64,000 nt of DNA. It comes from Campylorhamphus procurvoides (Eukaryota; Chordata; Aves; Passeriformes; Dendrocolaptidae). Both the position numbers and the translations under genes were made by a program. Under the pieces are notes generated by a model, which ran no database searches, was not told the DNA's origin, and saw only the letters and a list, made by a program, of their open reading frames with translations. The DNA lies in assembly GCA_013396655.1 (NCBI GenBank), contig WBMV01006668.1:172778-236777 (forward strand). Reading direction: 5' to 3'. Below, piece after piece: positions 38,991 through 51,300 of this stretch (position 1 is the first letter of the stretch; each line of letters starts with the position of its first letter).

Positions 38991-41900
38991 ATATGTCTCT
39001 GTATGCACAGGTAGACCTCCACAGAGGTGGCTGATGGCTTAACACAAAGGCAGGCTTAGGAGTGGAAGGTCTGGAAGATGGATGTTTTGGCTACAGCCCT
39101 AAAGGCTCTCCAGACCCTGCAGCAAGGCTGGGATTTGTGGTGTTTAAATTTTAACTATGAAATTCCAGAGTAATCCTGGCAAGTCCTGTCTGTGAGGCAA
39201 AGACAGGAGCATTGCAAGCTCTTTTGGTTAAGAGCAAACACATCAAGGAGATCTGCCAGCAAGGCAGGCTGCTGACAGCCTGCTCTGTGCTTCATGTGCA
39301 GTTTAACAGGTCCAAGATGAATGTATGAACTCAGCCCAGCAGTTGGATGCTACCAGTGCCTTGTGCAGTGGCAGAAGTGGCTGTGCTGATGTTGGCTTCG
39401 TTCCTGGTATCACTTACTCTCTCCTTCTGCACCTTTATTTAAACAGGTGCTTTTTCCTTCTCTTTATTCAATTTCTTCAGCAGTTCTTGGGCAACCCAGG
39501 TCCCAACTCTGCAGAATGGAGTTTTTGCCATACTATGCCTTTCTCTGAAACTTTTTAAAAACACTTTGCTTATTGCAGGTTCCTTTGCAAATGTCTCATC
39601 TCTCCCTCGGCTTTACCACTGGTGATATCTGTCCTTGCTGATATCAGAAAGCAGAACTGGAGCTAGTTAGGCCTGCACCTGTTACTGATGCTTAGAGAGC
39701 ACCATGGGCTTGGGCTCTTGCAGAGAAGGAAAGGCTCCACTTATCACTGTCAATGCCACCATGTTCTCATAATCTGTTTTGCAGAGCTTAGCAAAGCACA
39801 GGTCTGGTAAAAGTTCCCCAGAACAGAGGTTTGTTGGGAAAACAACTGCTGTGGTGGTTATACACAAACGTGAATTTCAACCTACTCCTTACTGAGCCCA
39901 TGAGGGGTAGCTGATGCATGAGCCCATTATTGCAGAAGGAGTTGACACACAACCCCCTCTGTGTACACACACTCTGTGTAAAAGTTGCATGTGGTGGCAT
40001 TTTTGACTCTATCCATTGTAATTTTTATGCCCATTTTTTCCCCAAGATTTAAACTGTAGTACCTGTGATGTCTGGCTGCTAGAGAGCATTTGGAGGGAGG
40101 TTGGTATCTGCCAAGAGAATTTAAAGACAGGGAAAAAATTGCTTTTGTACAAAACACATTGATTTCTCTCTGGCCCGAACTTCCCCTTTTCTGCTTAGAG
40201 CAGGAGATGTCAAACATCATGCTCATTTTTTTTATCCGTCACAAAATCAAGGGGTTGTGGTGATCTAGCCTGGAGTTTGGTGGTGTGCATGCTTCCACCT
40301 AGCTTTTGATCAGCTCCACTGCTTGAGCACTGATGGCTCTAGGAACACAAATCCATCCTCAACTACTTGTGTGCCTCTTGCCTGTCTCCAGGCCAAGTGA
40401 TGAGTGAGTCTCTGGGTTGGGGAAGGATCTCAGCACAAGGCACCAGCCCTGTCACAACTTCCAGAGGGTGCAGAGCCCTGCTAAGAGGTGCTCCCTTCCC
40501 AAGTGCCTCCTGGCCACCAGCAGCAGGTCACCGTGCCAGTAATGGGAGATGGGGATGGCTGAATCAGATTAATCACACACACTGAGCCTGTGACTTTGTT
40601 TTTGCTGCTCCAACATTTATTTCATTCTGTTTCATTGTCTGGGAGTTAGACTGGATTGAGTGCTTGGGATGTAGGTTTTAAATCAGTGCTAGGTTCAGAA
40701 CTTGAGAGGTGTTCAGGTATCTGCTCTCACAGTACAGCTGCTGGAGTCAGTAGGAGCCAGGACTTTCAATACCTTTGCCATTGTGAGCCCCTGTGCTGTT
40801 TGGAGGGATCTCTGTCCCCTGGAGCTGCTGTGGATCTACCATGAACAAACAAATGTCATCTGGGATTGTTCAAGAGGCACTGCTTGTACTTTTTGAGACC
40901 CGTGAAAAGAAACGAATGGCAGCTTAGTGTGAGAGAATGATTCACATTCCTGCTCCGGTTCCTGTTTGCATGTTTATCTAGATGCTTTTACATGTTTTTC
41001 TCAGCCACTGGTATCAGCCACTCTAAGCTGAACAAAGCCCCAGGGAGGGGGGAAGGAGAGAGAGGATTTATGTCTGCCCACTAAGTATGTGTGTGTGGGG
41101 GTAGTGGGGGATGTTAAAAAAAAAAGGAGGTCCAAACCATAGTTTCCTTGTTATGCATCAGTTTGTCCTAAAGCAAAGGAAAATATTACTGAGACCTGCA
41201 TATTTAAGAGTTCAGTTTGGTACAGAAAAATAAATTAGTGGTGCCTTTTGATATAAAATGGTTTATAATGGTTAATATATATATATAATATAAATGTTTT
41301 ATACTAAAATAGAAGAAATTCCTTATTTTGAGAGTAAATAGTTTCAAGAACCACATTTTCTTTTGAGTTATGGTAAGGTACTCAGGGAAAAGTTCAGTAT
41401 AATCAGTAGACTAACAGGTGTAAAAAAAGCATGTGGAAAGAAGCCCTCAGCCTAGATAGCATGTGTTCCCATCACCTAAGGCTAGGGCCACAGCCATTTG
41501 GTAACTAGAGAAAACCATGTAGGGCTTAAGCCAGGCAGCTTTTTACCTGACCAGTGTTCAACCCTCATGTCGACTGGTGAGTGTGTGTGTAAATTGGCAC
41601 TGAACTCACCATAGAGGACTGTGTGATACAGCTGGCATGAACTGCAGCTGTTAGATTTTCTTTTCAGACTGAAAGAACTGTAGGGCAGAGACAAGGCGAG
41701 GACTCCAGCTCTACCTGCTCCCTGTGCTTCCCTTGTAGGTAAGACAGCCCCCTACGAAGGAGCAGAGCTCTATGCATGTATACTAGTTTTGTACAAAGCG
41801 TGGTCTCTTCAAGACTGAGCATTTACAGACTCAGAAAGCTTGGGGACAGCATGACCACAGGAGTTCACAGTGAGCTCCAACAGAGTGCACATGCCAAAGG

Positions 41901-42078
41901 GTCATGGGACAATCCATCTGGAGGCAAAACAATGGGACTGGGGCTGCAACTGACACAGGGAGCAGGGGCAGTGCAGAGAAAAGGAAACAGGCTATTGGTT
42001 AGCAAAATAAAAGGCAATAATCCTGGTCCATCCGCAGGGGCATAGGAAGCAGTGAGGCTGGATTCCAAAAGGGCTTGG
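38991..42078. other. Intergenic DNA between the retroviral remnant and the gene 2 promoter
   Basis: No supported gene. Contains a G/T-rich stretch near 41088-41110 and an (AT)n stretch near 41274-41290. No gag or second LTR of the retroviral element was recognised. Confidence 0.55.
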
Positions 42079-42305
42079 ATTGGCTGGTGAACATCCTGAA
42101 TGGCACAGCCCTGCACCTGCAGCACTATAAACACAGGAATGAAGAGGAAGGAAGGAAGGAAGGAAACTTTGGGGTTCCTTGTCTGCTTCCTGGGAGAAAC
42201 AGCAACAACAGCAGCTGGCCTGGAGATTTTCAAAGGAGAGAAGCAGCACCCTACCTTCTTTCCTGACTGGGTCTCCAGAGGAATATACCCCTCTGGGGGT
42301 GTCCC
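42079..42305 (+). promoter_or_regulatory. Core promoter and 5' UTR of gene 2 (inverted CCAAT, TATA box)
   Basis: TATAAA at 42126-42131 and an inverted CCAAT (ATTGG, 42079-42083) 43 bases upstream. The usual spacing puts the start site near 42156, leaving about 150 bases of 5' UTR before the start codon. Confidence 0.65.
42146..42165 (+). repeat. (GGAA)5 microsatellite at the predicted start site of gene 2
   Basis: Five perfect GGAA units, 15-34 bases after the TATA box. GGAA is the core of ETS-factor sites. Confidence 0.95.
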
Positions 42306-42370
42306 ATGAAAATGTGGACTCCCTTCCTCCTGAGCTGCCTGCTCTACACCCTGGGGATAGTGGCACAACC
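42306..42370 (+). CDS. Gene 2 exon 1 (signal peptide)
   Basis: [20 protein letters not shown] is a clear secretion signal. The second methionine, two codons on, has A at -3 and is an alternative start. GTAAGT donor, phase 2. Confidence 0.87.
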
Positions 42371-45300
42371 GTAAGTGCCATTTAAAAATGTAGTGAACGA
42401 TAGTTGTGATGCTGAGGGAGGGGCCAAGAGACCGGGGAGAGAGAGTGGGACCCTGAGAGTCTCCTCCTGGAAGGGATAGGCATGGGGTGGTATGCAGCAC
42501 ACCACAAGCACACCTGAAGGTGGGAGCCACTCTCATGGATGTCGCTGCAGTACAAGAACTAGATGAGGACTGGTGGTGGGAACAAGAGTGAGGGACTGCA
42601 GTCCGAGGCAGGATGAAGGGAGAGGTGTAGGATAATATGAAGGGAAAATGATAAGGGCTGCAGTGCTGAAGATGATTAAGCAGGAGCCAGACTGCTGGTA
42701 GTTGAGGTGCTGTGTCAAAGCAAGAGGGGCAAATCCTGTTCTGTCACCTGAAAGTATTTGTCTTGTATTTATCTGAAATGAACTGTACAACTTCCATCAC
42801 TCCTGTGAGAGATTCACACTCTCATTAACCTGTCCCTATCACTGCAGCAGAGCAGCACCTCCTGCTCCCAGAGAGATGGTAAACTCCTGTTTCCTGAAAA
42901 CAGAGTATTAGTGCCAAGAGCCAACAAGACTCCTCTCAAGATGTGATGTACTTTTTTCCCCACTGCAGGAGATACCTGATCATCATTCCAGCATCACTGC
43001 CCTACCCCTCATTGCAGAGGGTGTGCTTGGACCTCCGTGGGGTGGAAAAGCCTATTCGTGTGGCCTTGACTCTTCTGCATCCATCTGGCAACCTCAGCCT
43101 CTACCGCAAGGTCGTCCGGAACAACTGGATCTTCGAGTGCACCAGATTTCAGGTCAGAATCATTCTTGGCAGGGATCTCTAGTTGGCAGCTCCCAGTGTG
43201 CCCTTTTGGCTCATGATGCCTCTTACCAGAGAATAGATAATTATGACAAGAGTAGAGAGGGCATGGAAAGGAGTGAATGCAAAATCAGGGAGACTGTTTA
43301 GTGGGAGCCTGCTCTCTGCTCCCTGGCTTTGTCTGTCCACTTGGTACTCTTCCTGTGGGGTATCTCATAATCCAGCTTGGTGGTACACCAAGGAAAGGCT
43401 GCCTGGCCAGGCAACAAAGGTCTGAGGAGGATGGATGAGCACACAAATGGCATCTGTGCAGCTCATTCTCTCCTCTGAGAAGGATGCACTGTCACTGTCA
43501 CAGGGTGTTTGAATCTGTGATGCAGACAGAGTCAGACTTTTCAGCTCAGACAGCTTCCCATCATGTCTGCTTCATATCAAGCTTTTCTTTAAGGGCTTGA
43601 GAATGTGCTGAGGGACTGGGAAAGACACGGGAGGGTGCACACAAGCTCAGCACAAATCTTTCTGATTTTCCAAACTCATGATCCTTGTTTTCTTTGTTTG
43701 CATTGATGAATAAGAGCTGATTTCAGTCTCTGTGACCCACACACTCTAGAAAACAGATATCTCATAAACACAGACCGTTTCTCCCCTTGAATTAAATCTT
43801 CTTCATCTTGCTCCATGTAGACTCTAACAGTGGCCCCTTGAAGGGGTAAACACGATTTCTGTGTCACAATTGGCTCCCTTTTTCTCTTGTTCAAGATCTG
43901 TCCCAGCTGTTGTTGTCCCCTGTGCTTCCACATACATAGCCTTCAGCCACTGAGGAGACACCCTGTTCTGGCCTTTAGAGTAGGATGGTGAAGAGGCTGG
44001 CCTTGCAGTACACCTGAAGTGAGGTGTCTGCTAACCAGGTGGCTCTCCTCTTTTGTGTCCCAGGTCCCCCGGCCTGCAGGCAGCCAGGAGGTGGGCACAG
44101 TCCACCTGCGCATCTCCAATGACCACTACTTCAGTGCAAATGAAGAGAAGCAAGTCCTGATACGCAGGGCTGGGACAGGCACCTTCATTCAGATGGATAA
44201 ACCCATCTATGGCCCAGGACAGACAGGTGAGCACTGCATGGAGCACACTGACAGTGCCCAGACTTTATTCCCAATTTCCCAGCGGGGGTGTGCTGAGTGC
44301 TTTGTGCTACGTGGTCTCCATGAGGATAGAGGGAGCACTCTGCCTTCCATAGTGATGTATCTGTGAAACCATTTTAGCAGCAGGAGGAGACTGAAAAGGT
44401 TGGTCTCATGCTCTAGGAGCAGAGCTGGCTTGGAAGAGGGAGTAAACATGAATATGGTCTTCTTGGCCAGGGCCAGATACATAGGACTGATCTGTCTGCA
44501 CTGCAGACAAGGAAATGTAAGGGTAACTTGATGTAGCCCATGGGAAAATCCTTAAATTGTGAGGCTGGCTGCTGTGCTGCTGCCATGTGCTTTGGGGGAA
44601 GAGGTGGTGAGTAGGGCCGAGCAAGGGGTAAGAGGGGCTGCAGGACAGGCTTCGGCTGTCAGTAGGACTGGGTGGGGAGCTGTGATTTCAAGTTGAGCCA
44701 AATGCAGAGCAAGTCCATTCCCAAATGCACTCTGTCTCTATAATGTGCTCCTCTTCATTTCCTCCCTGCAGTGAAATTCCGCATAGTTACATTGACTGAA
44801 GATTTTGTTCCTGTTAACAGCAAGGTAAATCCTGTCTAAGTGGAGATGAGGAAGTCTCTGAGCTCCCTCTGATGGTTCTGCCTCATTTATCAGCCCCATG
44901 CCAGGCAGGCTGGGACTGTCCCAGCACTCAGGGTGGCCAACACCAGCCCTCAAGTAAACCAAATTGGAACAACAGTGCCTGCTTACCAATGGCTTTGCTG
45001 TTGCTCTCACAGGACAGCTGCTGGCAGGTGGGAAGGTGGGTGCTGATGATGTTTTTTGGGGAGTGCGCCAGCCCTCCCAGCTAGCTGAGTTAGCTGTGTG
45101 CACCTGCCCCCTGCCAAAAAAGCAGGTACAGCTTCTGGAGACGTCAATAGGCTGGTGGCCACGGGCATAATTGTCAGACAATGTGTACAGACCTAGCCAG
45201 ACCCAAGCTGCCAGAGCTGCACTCCCACACGTCTGGAAAGCTCAGCGATTTTTGGAGTGTGTGACACCCAAGTGTGGCAGGAGAGTCTGAAGCAAGCTGC

Positions 45301-48300
45301 AAAATTTAAAGAAAAGTTAAATGATATGGCAAAGGATATATATGAAGTGATCATTAAAAAAACCCAAACCCCAGAGAAAAGGGCATAATCAAATTATACT
45401 GACTTGCTGCTGGCAGTGGCTCATTCTCCCCATGTCCAGGGAGTGAGAAGTTGCCAGAGACTTGCATATGTGCTGTCCAGGAAACTGCAAGGCTAGCATC
45501 TTTCCATGGTGAGCAATTATACCTGCAGCCAGCAGCTATAGATATTTCACACTCCTCTGTCCTCATGCTATTTCAGGAGAGCCAGCTGGAATTCATGCCA
45601 TGACAATTAAATACTGAAGGGCACACATAAGGAGAGTTGGATCAACTCCTTCCAGACCGAAATAAAGAGAGAGATCCTTCTGGGTTCTTTATTACTAAGT
45701 AAATTTCCTCTTTTTTGGCTATTAGTGAGGTCCTAGGATCACACACTCCTTTCTTCTCTTAGTAGAGTACTCATATCTCTTATATTATTCAGATAATAGA
45801 GCAAATTACTTTTCCTTCCATGCCTACAATGGTTTAATAAAGATATTTAACCATAAATGCTTGATGTCTATGTGTGAGTATAAGCAAATTAGCACTATAA
45901 TTAATAATGCTATGATAAAAATTCAAATGAGGTCAGGTTTAGCCAAAGCTATTATAAGGCTTCAATGCAATATGCATTAAAGCTGTAACATATAGTTTTT
46001 AAATTAGATGACTTGAAGACCAAAATGTTTTTAGCATTGACATTAAATTAATGAAAATAATTAACCTGTATTTTTTTTTTATTTCAATGAAAACAGAGTT
46101 GCCTATGATAACCTGTATGAAAGCTTAGAATGATGAATAATGTGAATTACATGTCAGTTACGTGTTTACAAACTGGTTGCTCTCCCAAGCCACTGTTTCT
46201 GCCTCCTTATGCCTCATGCTCACACATTACATATTCTTCACCACCACTGCCTCCCAGCTGATAGATACAGTGATACAAGAACAAACAGAATTAATGGGCC
46301 TAGAAGGGCTGAAGTATGTCTTCTTTTGTCCCTCTCTGCTACCATCAGCTGCAATCAGCATTAATTCATGTCTCCAAGACCAGGCATTTGAAAGGAAGAT
46401 GTGAGGTGTATTCTTCCTATAGGTGACGCTAATTTTTGAGATTTGTGTTACAAAACTGAGGCCAAACTTGGGTATGATGCTATTTGTGAGTCTTCTTACT
46501 CTTCTTTTTATTATAGCAAATTCTAGCTTTCACAGCTGTAGAATATCTATCAAAGTGCACCTTAAAAATTCAGGGATCAAAAAGCAAATCTAAAAAATAG
46601 CACAGATTTTTATGTTACCTCTTTTCTTTACTATTTCAAAGGAATTCTCCTGGTTTCAGTAGGATCAATCTTCTTGTATTGTAAAGTTTGTCACAGTACT
46701 TGTGCTGGGTGGGTAAGATAAATTTATGTGCAGGTTGCTGTGTCATGCCAGTTTCTGACATTGCTGTCTGTTTGCTTTGCAGTACTCCATGGTGGAAATC
46801 CAGGTAGGTGATTCAGACTCCTTATGGGCCAAGAGGAAAGGTACTTCAGTATGGATAGTACCATACTGCTGTCTTTCTGATTCAAGTTACTCTTCTTAGG
46901 CTCTATGCATGCACATTCTCTGTCCAAATGCTTCTTGTTAACAAGCCTTGATGATCCAAATGGTTCAGCTTCCTCTATTTCTACATTCAGGAATGCCAGC
47001 CAGACTTTAGCTCTCTTATAGTTCATCTTTACATAAGACTGGAGAATCTAAATGTCAGGACCTTCCATATCATCTTTTTCAATGGCAGTACAGAGCAGAG
47101 TAAACCTGAGTGGATTGGGTTCACCTCTGTTGGTGCTTCAGTGCTCAGGTCACTTCACCACCATCTGGGGAAAAGGCAGCAGGAATCTTTGAAAGCCTCT
47201 GAAATCTCTGAAATGCCTTTGAATCCAGTGGGATTTGGGTATGGAATAGCAGGTATTGCTGATGACTGCCTCTTCTTTCCTTCCCTTGCACCACAGGACC
47301 CGAACCAAAACCGCATTGGCCAGTGGCTGGATGTGAGACCCAAACAGGGCATTGCAGATCTCTCTTTCCAGTTAGCTGACAAACTCTCTCTGGGAACTTA
47401 CACCATCAGTGCCCAGTCCTTCAAGTCCGGTTCAGTCCAGACCAGTACCTTTAAGGTGGAGGAGAGTGGTAAGGAGAACAAAGAATGGGTTGGAAGGAGT
47501 TGCTTGTTTGTTGCTTGCCTGTCTGCATAACAATGTGAAACCAAATACTGTGAACTAAGATGTACTGCCTGAGAGCTAGGACTGAACACAAACCTGTGTG
47601 CTACAGAATGGGTAATATCAGAAATGAACACAAGAGACATGCTGGAGATTCCTGGAGAAGGTATCTGCTAACAACTAGGCTGGCATAGAGTGAGAATGCA
47701 CTGAAGTCTCCTGCAAGATTGGGTTTTTGGGGAAAAAAAGGGGGATTCTTTCTTTGGTTTCCCCCTTTTTAATTAATGCTTGCTTTTACCTCATTAACAT
47801 GTTCCTTCATGGAACTCCAGCCTTACATGAACACACTCTTGCCTTTTGTGATCCTCTGTCCAGGTAGTCTTACACTTTTGACGGAGTAACTCTGAGGTTT
47901 TTGTTCCAGTGTCACAAAAATTTGATGTTTTCTTCGAGGGACCAGCTCAGATTTATGCTTCAGATAAAACCTTCCCACTGCGTGTGTGTGGCAGGTAAGG
48001 AGAACGTTTGGGGGAAAGAGCTCACCAAAACTGTCTCTCCTTCCATATGTCTCCTATCTCTTGAGTCCATCAAAAAGAAGTGGCCCAAGAAGGGCCAAAA
48101 AACTCCAGTCCCTTAGAAGAATCTCAAATAATGCAAAAGTCAAACTGTTAGATTCTTCCTTGGGGAGGAGATAAGTGAGACACACTTGAGAGAGACCATC
48201 CAGTTATGGGGAGACTTGTTCTAGGTGTATGATACCCTTCTCTGGAAACTGCGTGTGTCCAGCCTTGAAAGACCTTCTGTGGGGAAAACACATATCTGAT

Positions 48301-51300
48301 ATGGGACAGATCTGCTGAGATAAAGGAGCAGGAACTGGCATTTCTTTAGGGGTTTATGCTGTTCCTTCTCTCTTACATGCTACTGAACTTATTACCTTAT
48401 TAGAAGCAGCAGGTGGATTTCTCTAGTTATGTGGCCATCAGTGAAAACTGAGCATATGAGGATGGTAAGGAAGGCAGGACCTCCAGCACTATAAGCACAA
48501 AGGAGAAAGGAGAATCATCTCAAAAACACTTTGTAGACAGATAAAGGGAATGAACTCATTTGTATTTGGGGCTGCATGGTCTAGAGACTTTTGGTGTCTC
48601 TTTTGTCACTGGTCTGACATAATTTCTCATTAATTGGGACAGTTACAATTAGGTCATATGAAACTGTAGTAGTAAAAAGTACACTACTCTGCACCTCCAG
48701 GATGGGTCATAGATGTCTTCATATTACTGATAATGGTCAGGATCATTACTCCAAAGGGAAAGTTGGAGAGAAGGCGAAGCAAGGAAAGGCAGAAAAGCAG
48801 GCAGAAGAAATGTCTAAACTGACAAAGGCACATTTGTGCTGTACCTTGCAAAAAAGGAGCAGAGCAGGTTTGATGATGGAAACTAGAATCTAGATCAGGA
48901 GATAAGGCCATGGTGAGGCAGGTTCTGCGGTGACTCTGTAGCTCTGTTACTGCCAGTTGCTGTTGCTGTCTGCAGGGGCACAGTTTTCTGCTGCTTTCAC
49001 ACCTGAACTAATATCTTCACTAAGTGCTGCTCTGTGCTGCATGCATAAGTCAGGCCAGCCCTCTGTGTCTGCTTGCAATTCCAGGACAGCAAACACCCAG
49101 AAGTGGGAGAGCTTCAAGGAGTGTCTGTTCCTGCCTGTGCTTTGTTGAAGCATCTGTTGGATGCTGGATTAGTGTGCTCCCTAAGCACTCAATGTGCTAT
49201 ATTTTAATTTATGCCTACCTGCTTGCCAGCTGTATGAAGATTTTCATCAGGAAGGGCACCTGGGGCACCTGTGTGGAGCAATGTGCTCGAGAGAACACAG
49301 AGTGCCTCTGCCTGGCAGCTCCTCTGGTGTTCTCCCCACAGGTACAGCTATGGGAAGGCAGTGAGAGGGACAATGCGGGTCACTTTGTGCCAGAAGGCAA
49401 GGAGACGGCCTCAGAATGCCAGCAAGGACATCTGCAGGGAATACAGAGGTCCAGTGAGTAAAATCCTGGAAGATATATGGGTCATAAAGAAGTACCACAC
49501 AGGGCTAAGTGTCAAGGGCTGAGTGAACAGAATGAACTGCTATGTAAGGAAGGTTTGCCAATCTCTGTAATTATATGTAAACTAACAAATAATTCGGTTT
49601 ATTCTTTATTCAATTAATGCAATTATTATTGCCTAGACCAGCTAAGAAGCCTTTACCCCCAGAAGTTCTTTGTAACTTTGTTTATTAATGATAGGGTCTA
49701 GAAGACAGGAATTTCTCAGAAAGTTTTAGAGTCCTTATCTCTTCTGGAAAAAAGCATAACTTTCTAGAAATTGATGCAGTGTAAGAAGCAAAAACTAACA
49801 GAGTTTTCTCAGGTACAAAAATACCATTTATGGTGAAGCTATCCTGGAGTTACACAAAAATACTGATGTATGGTGGAGACACAGTTAACTCCACAGCCAA
49901 ATCACACCATGGCTTTCATACTTACTTTTCTCTTTTTATATGTTTACAGATTGCATATTTTAATATTGTCCTTATTATACATTTCAATTCCTAACAAAGT
50001 ATTTCACAGCTGTGCTCTTTGTAAAGAGCAGTTGAAAGCTTTTCACGTTTAATGTTTTGTCATTATGACTTGTTACAGTAGTTGACATTTTCCAGCTCTG
50101 GAAATAATTTGTTACTTTGAATTTTCATTTGATTATCCAATTCTTCTAGCTAGATCTATTAAAATACTGTTGTATTTGCTCTGTGATTCATTGAGAGGAG
50201 TCTTATATTTTCTACTAAAGCTGGAAAGTTGACAACATTGTAACTTTGATAAAACTGTGATGCATGTTTTGATTTATATTTCTAAAATATGAACTACAAG
50301 TATTCAGGCACGTAAAATAGAAAATACAGAATTTAAAATATGAACCATATCTATCATAGAATAATAGAATAGTTTGGATTGGAGGGGACCTTTAAAGTTC
50401 ATCTAGTCCAACCCCCCTGCAATGAACAGTGACAACTTCGACTGGATGAGGTTGCTCAGCCCAGTCTGACCTTGAATGTTTCCAGGGATGGAGCATCCAC
50501 CACCTCTCTAGGAAACCTGTTCCAGTGTTTTAGTGAATTATTATTTGTCATGGTCAACAGTTATGACAGAATGACTTGTACTTCTGAGTCCTTCCCTTCC
50601 CTCCAGCCCCAAATAATACCTACCACTGCCTATTGCAGACAGTGAGCAGTGGTTGTTTCACCTCTTCTGTAAGCACATCAGTCTTCAACCTGACTCCCAG
50701 CGAGGAAGACAGCAAACTCTATGCAGAAGCCTCTCTCCTGGAGACAGGCACAGGTACCCAGGGGCTCATCAGAGTGGGCACACCTCCTCCTCTCCTCCTC
50801 CCTGCTGCTGGGGCTATCACAGGACACAGAGAGATACCCTGCCAGCAGCAGGGGGGTGAGGTGTGACTGGGACGGTGGTCTGTGAGGCTACAAAGGGGCT
50901 TGCAGAAATCTTAACTAAAGAAAGAGAAGCCTCCAACCTTAAAGAATGCTGGTGTTGGGAAGGAAGTTTGAAACACTCTGCTTAGAGGGGTCTGGAATTA
51001 AAAAGTGAGATTAAAGTAGGGTAGTCATCTCCAATACTGATCCAGCTTCCCTTGCACTCTGCATTCCAACAGGGGTTCAGATAAACACCTCCAGCCAAAT
51101 CCTCATCTCCAGGACAGCTGCAAGGGCAGTGTTTGAGACACCCAATGAATATTACATCCCTGGAGTACCCTATAGGGGGAAGGTGATTTTCTTCCTTTGC
51201 TTTTTCACTCCCCATCATTTGTCAAAGAATATAGTGTCTGGTAAATTTTGCTGACCCAAACAATTTTCTGCTTCTCAGAATGCAGAAATGTAGCACCCAC

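Noticed and set aside
41865..42536. 223-codon open frame on the minus strand, the longest in the window
   Set aside because: It runs antisense through the promoter and exon 1 of gene 2, has low-complexity Pro/Ser-rich composition and no family resemblance.
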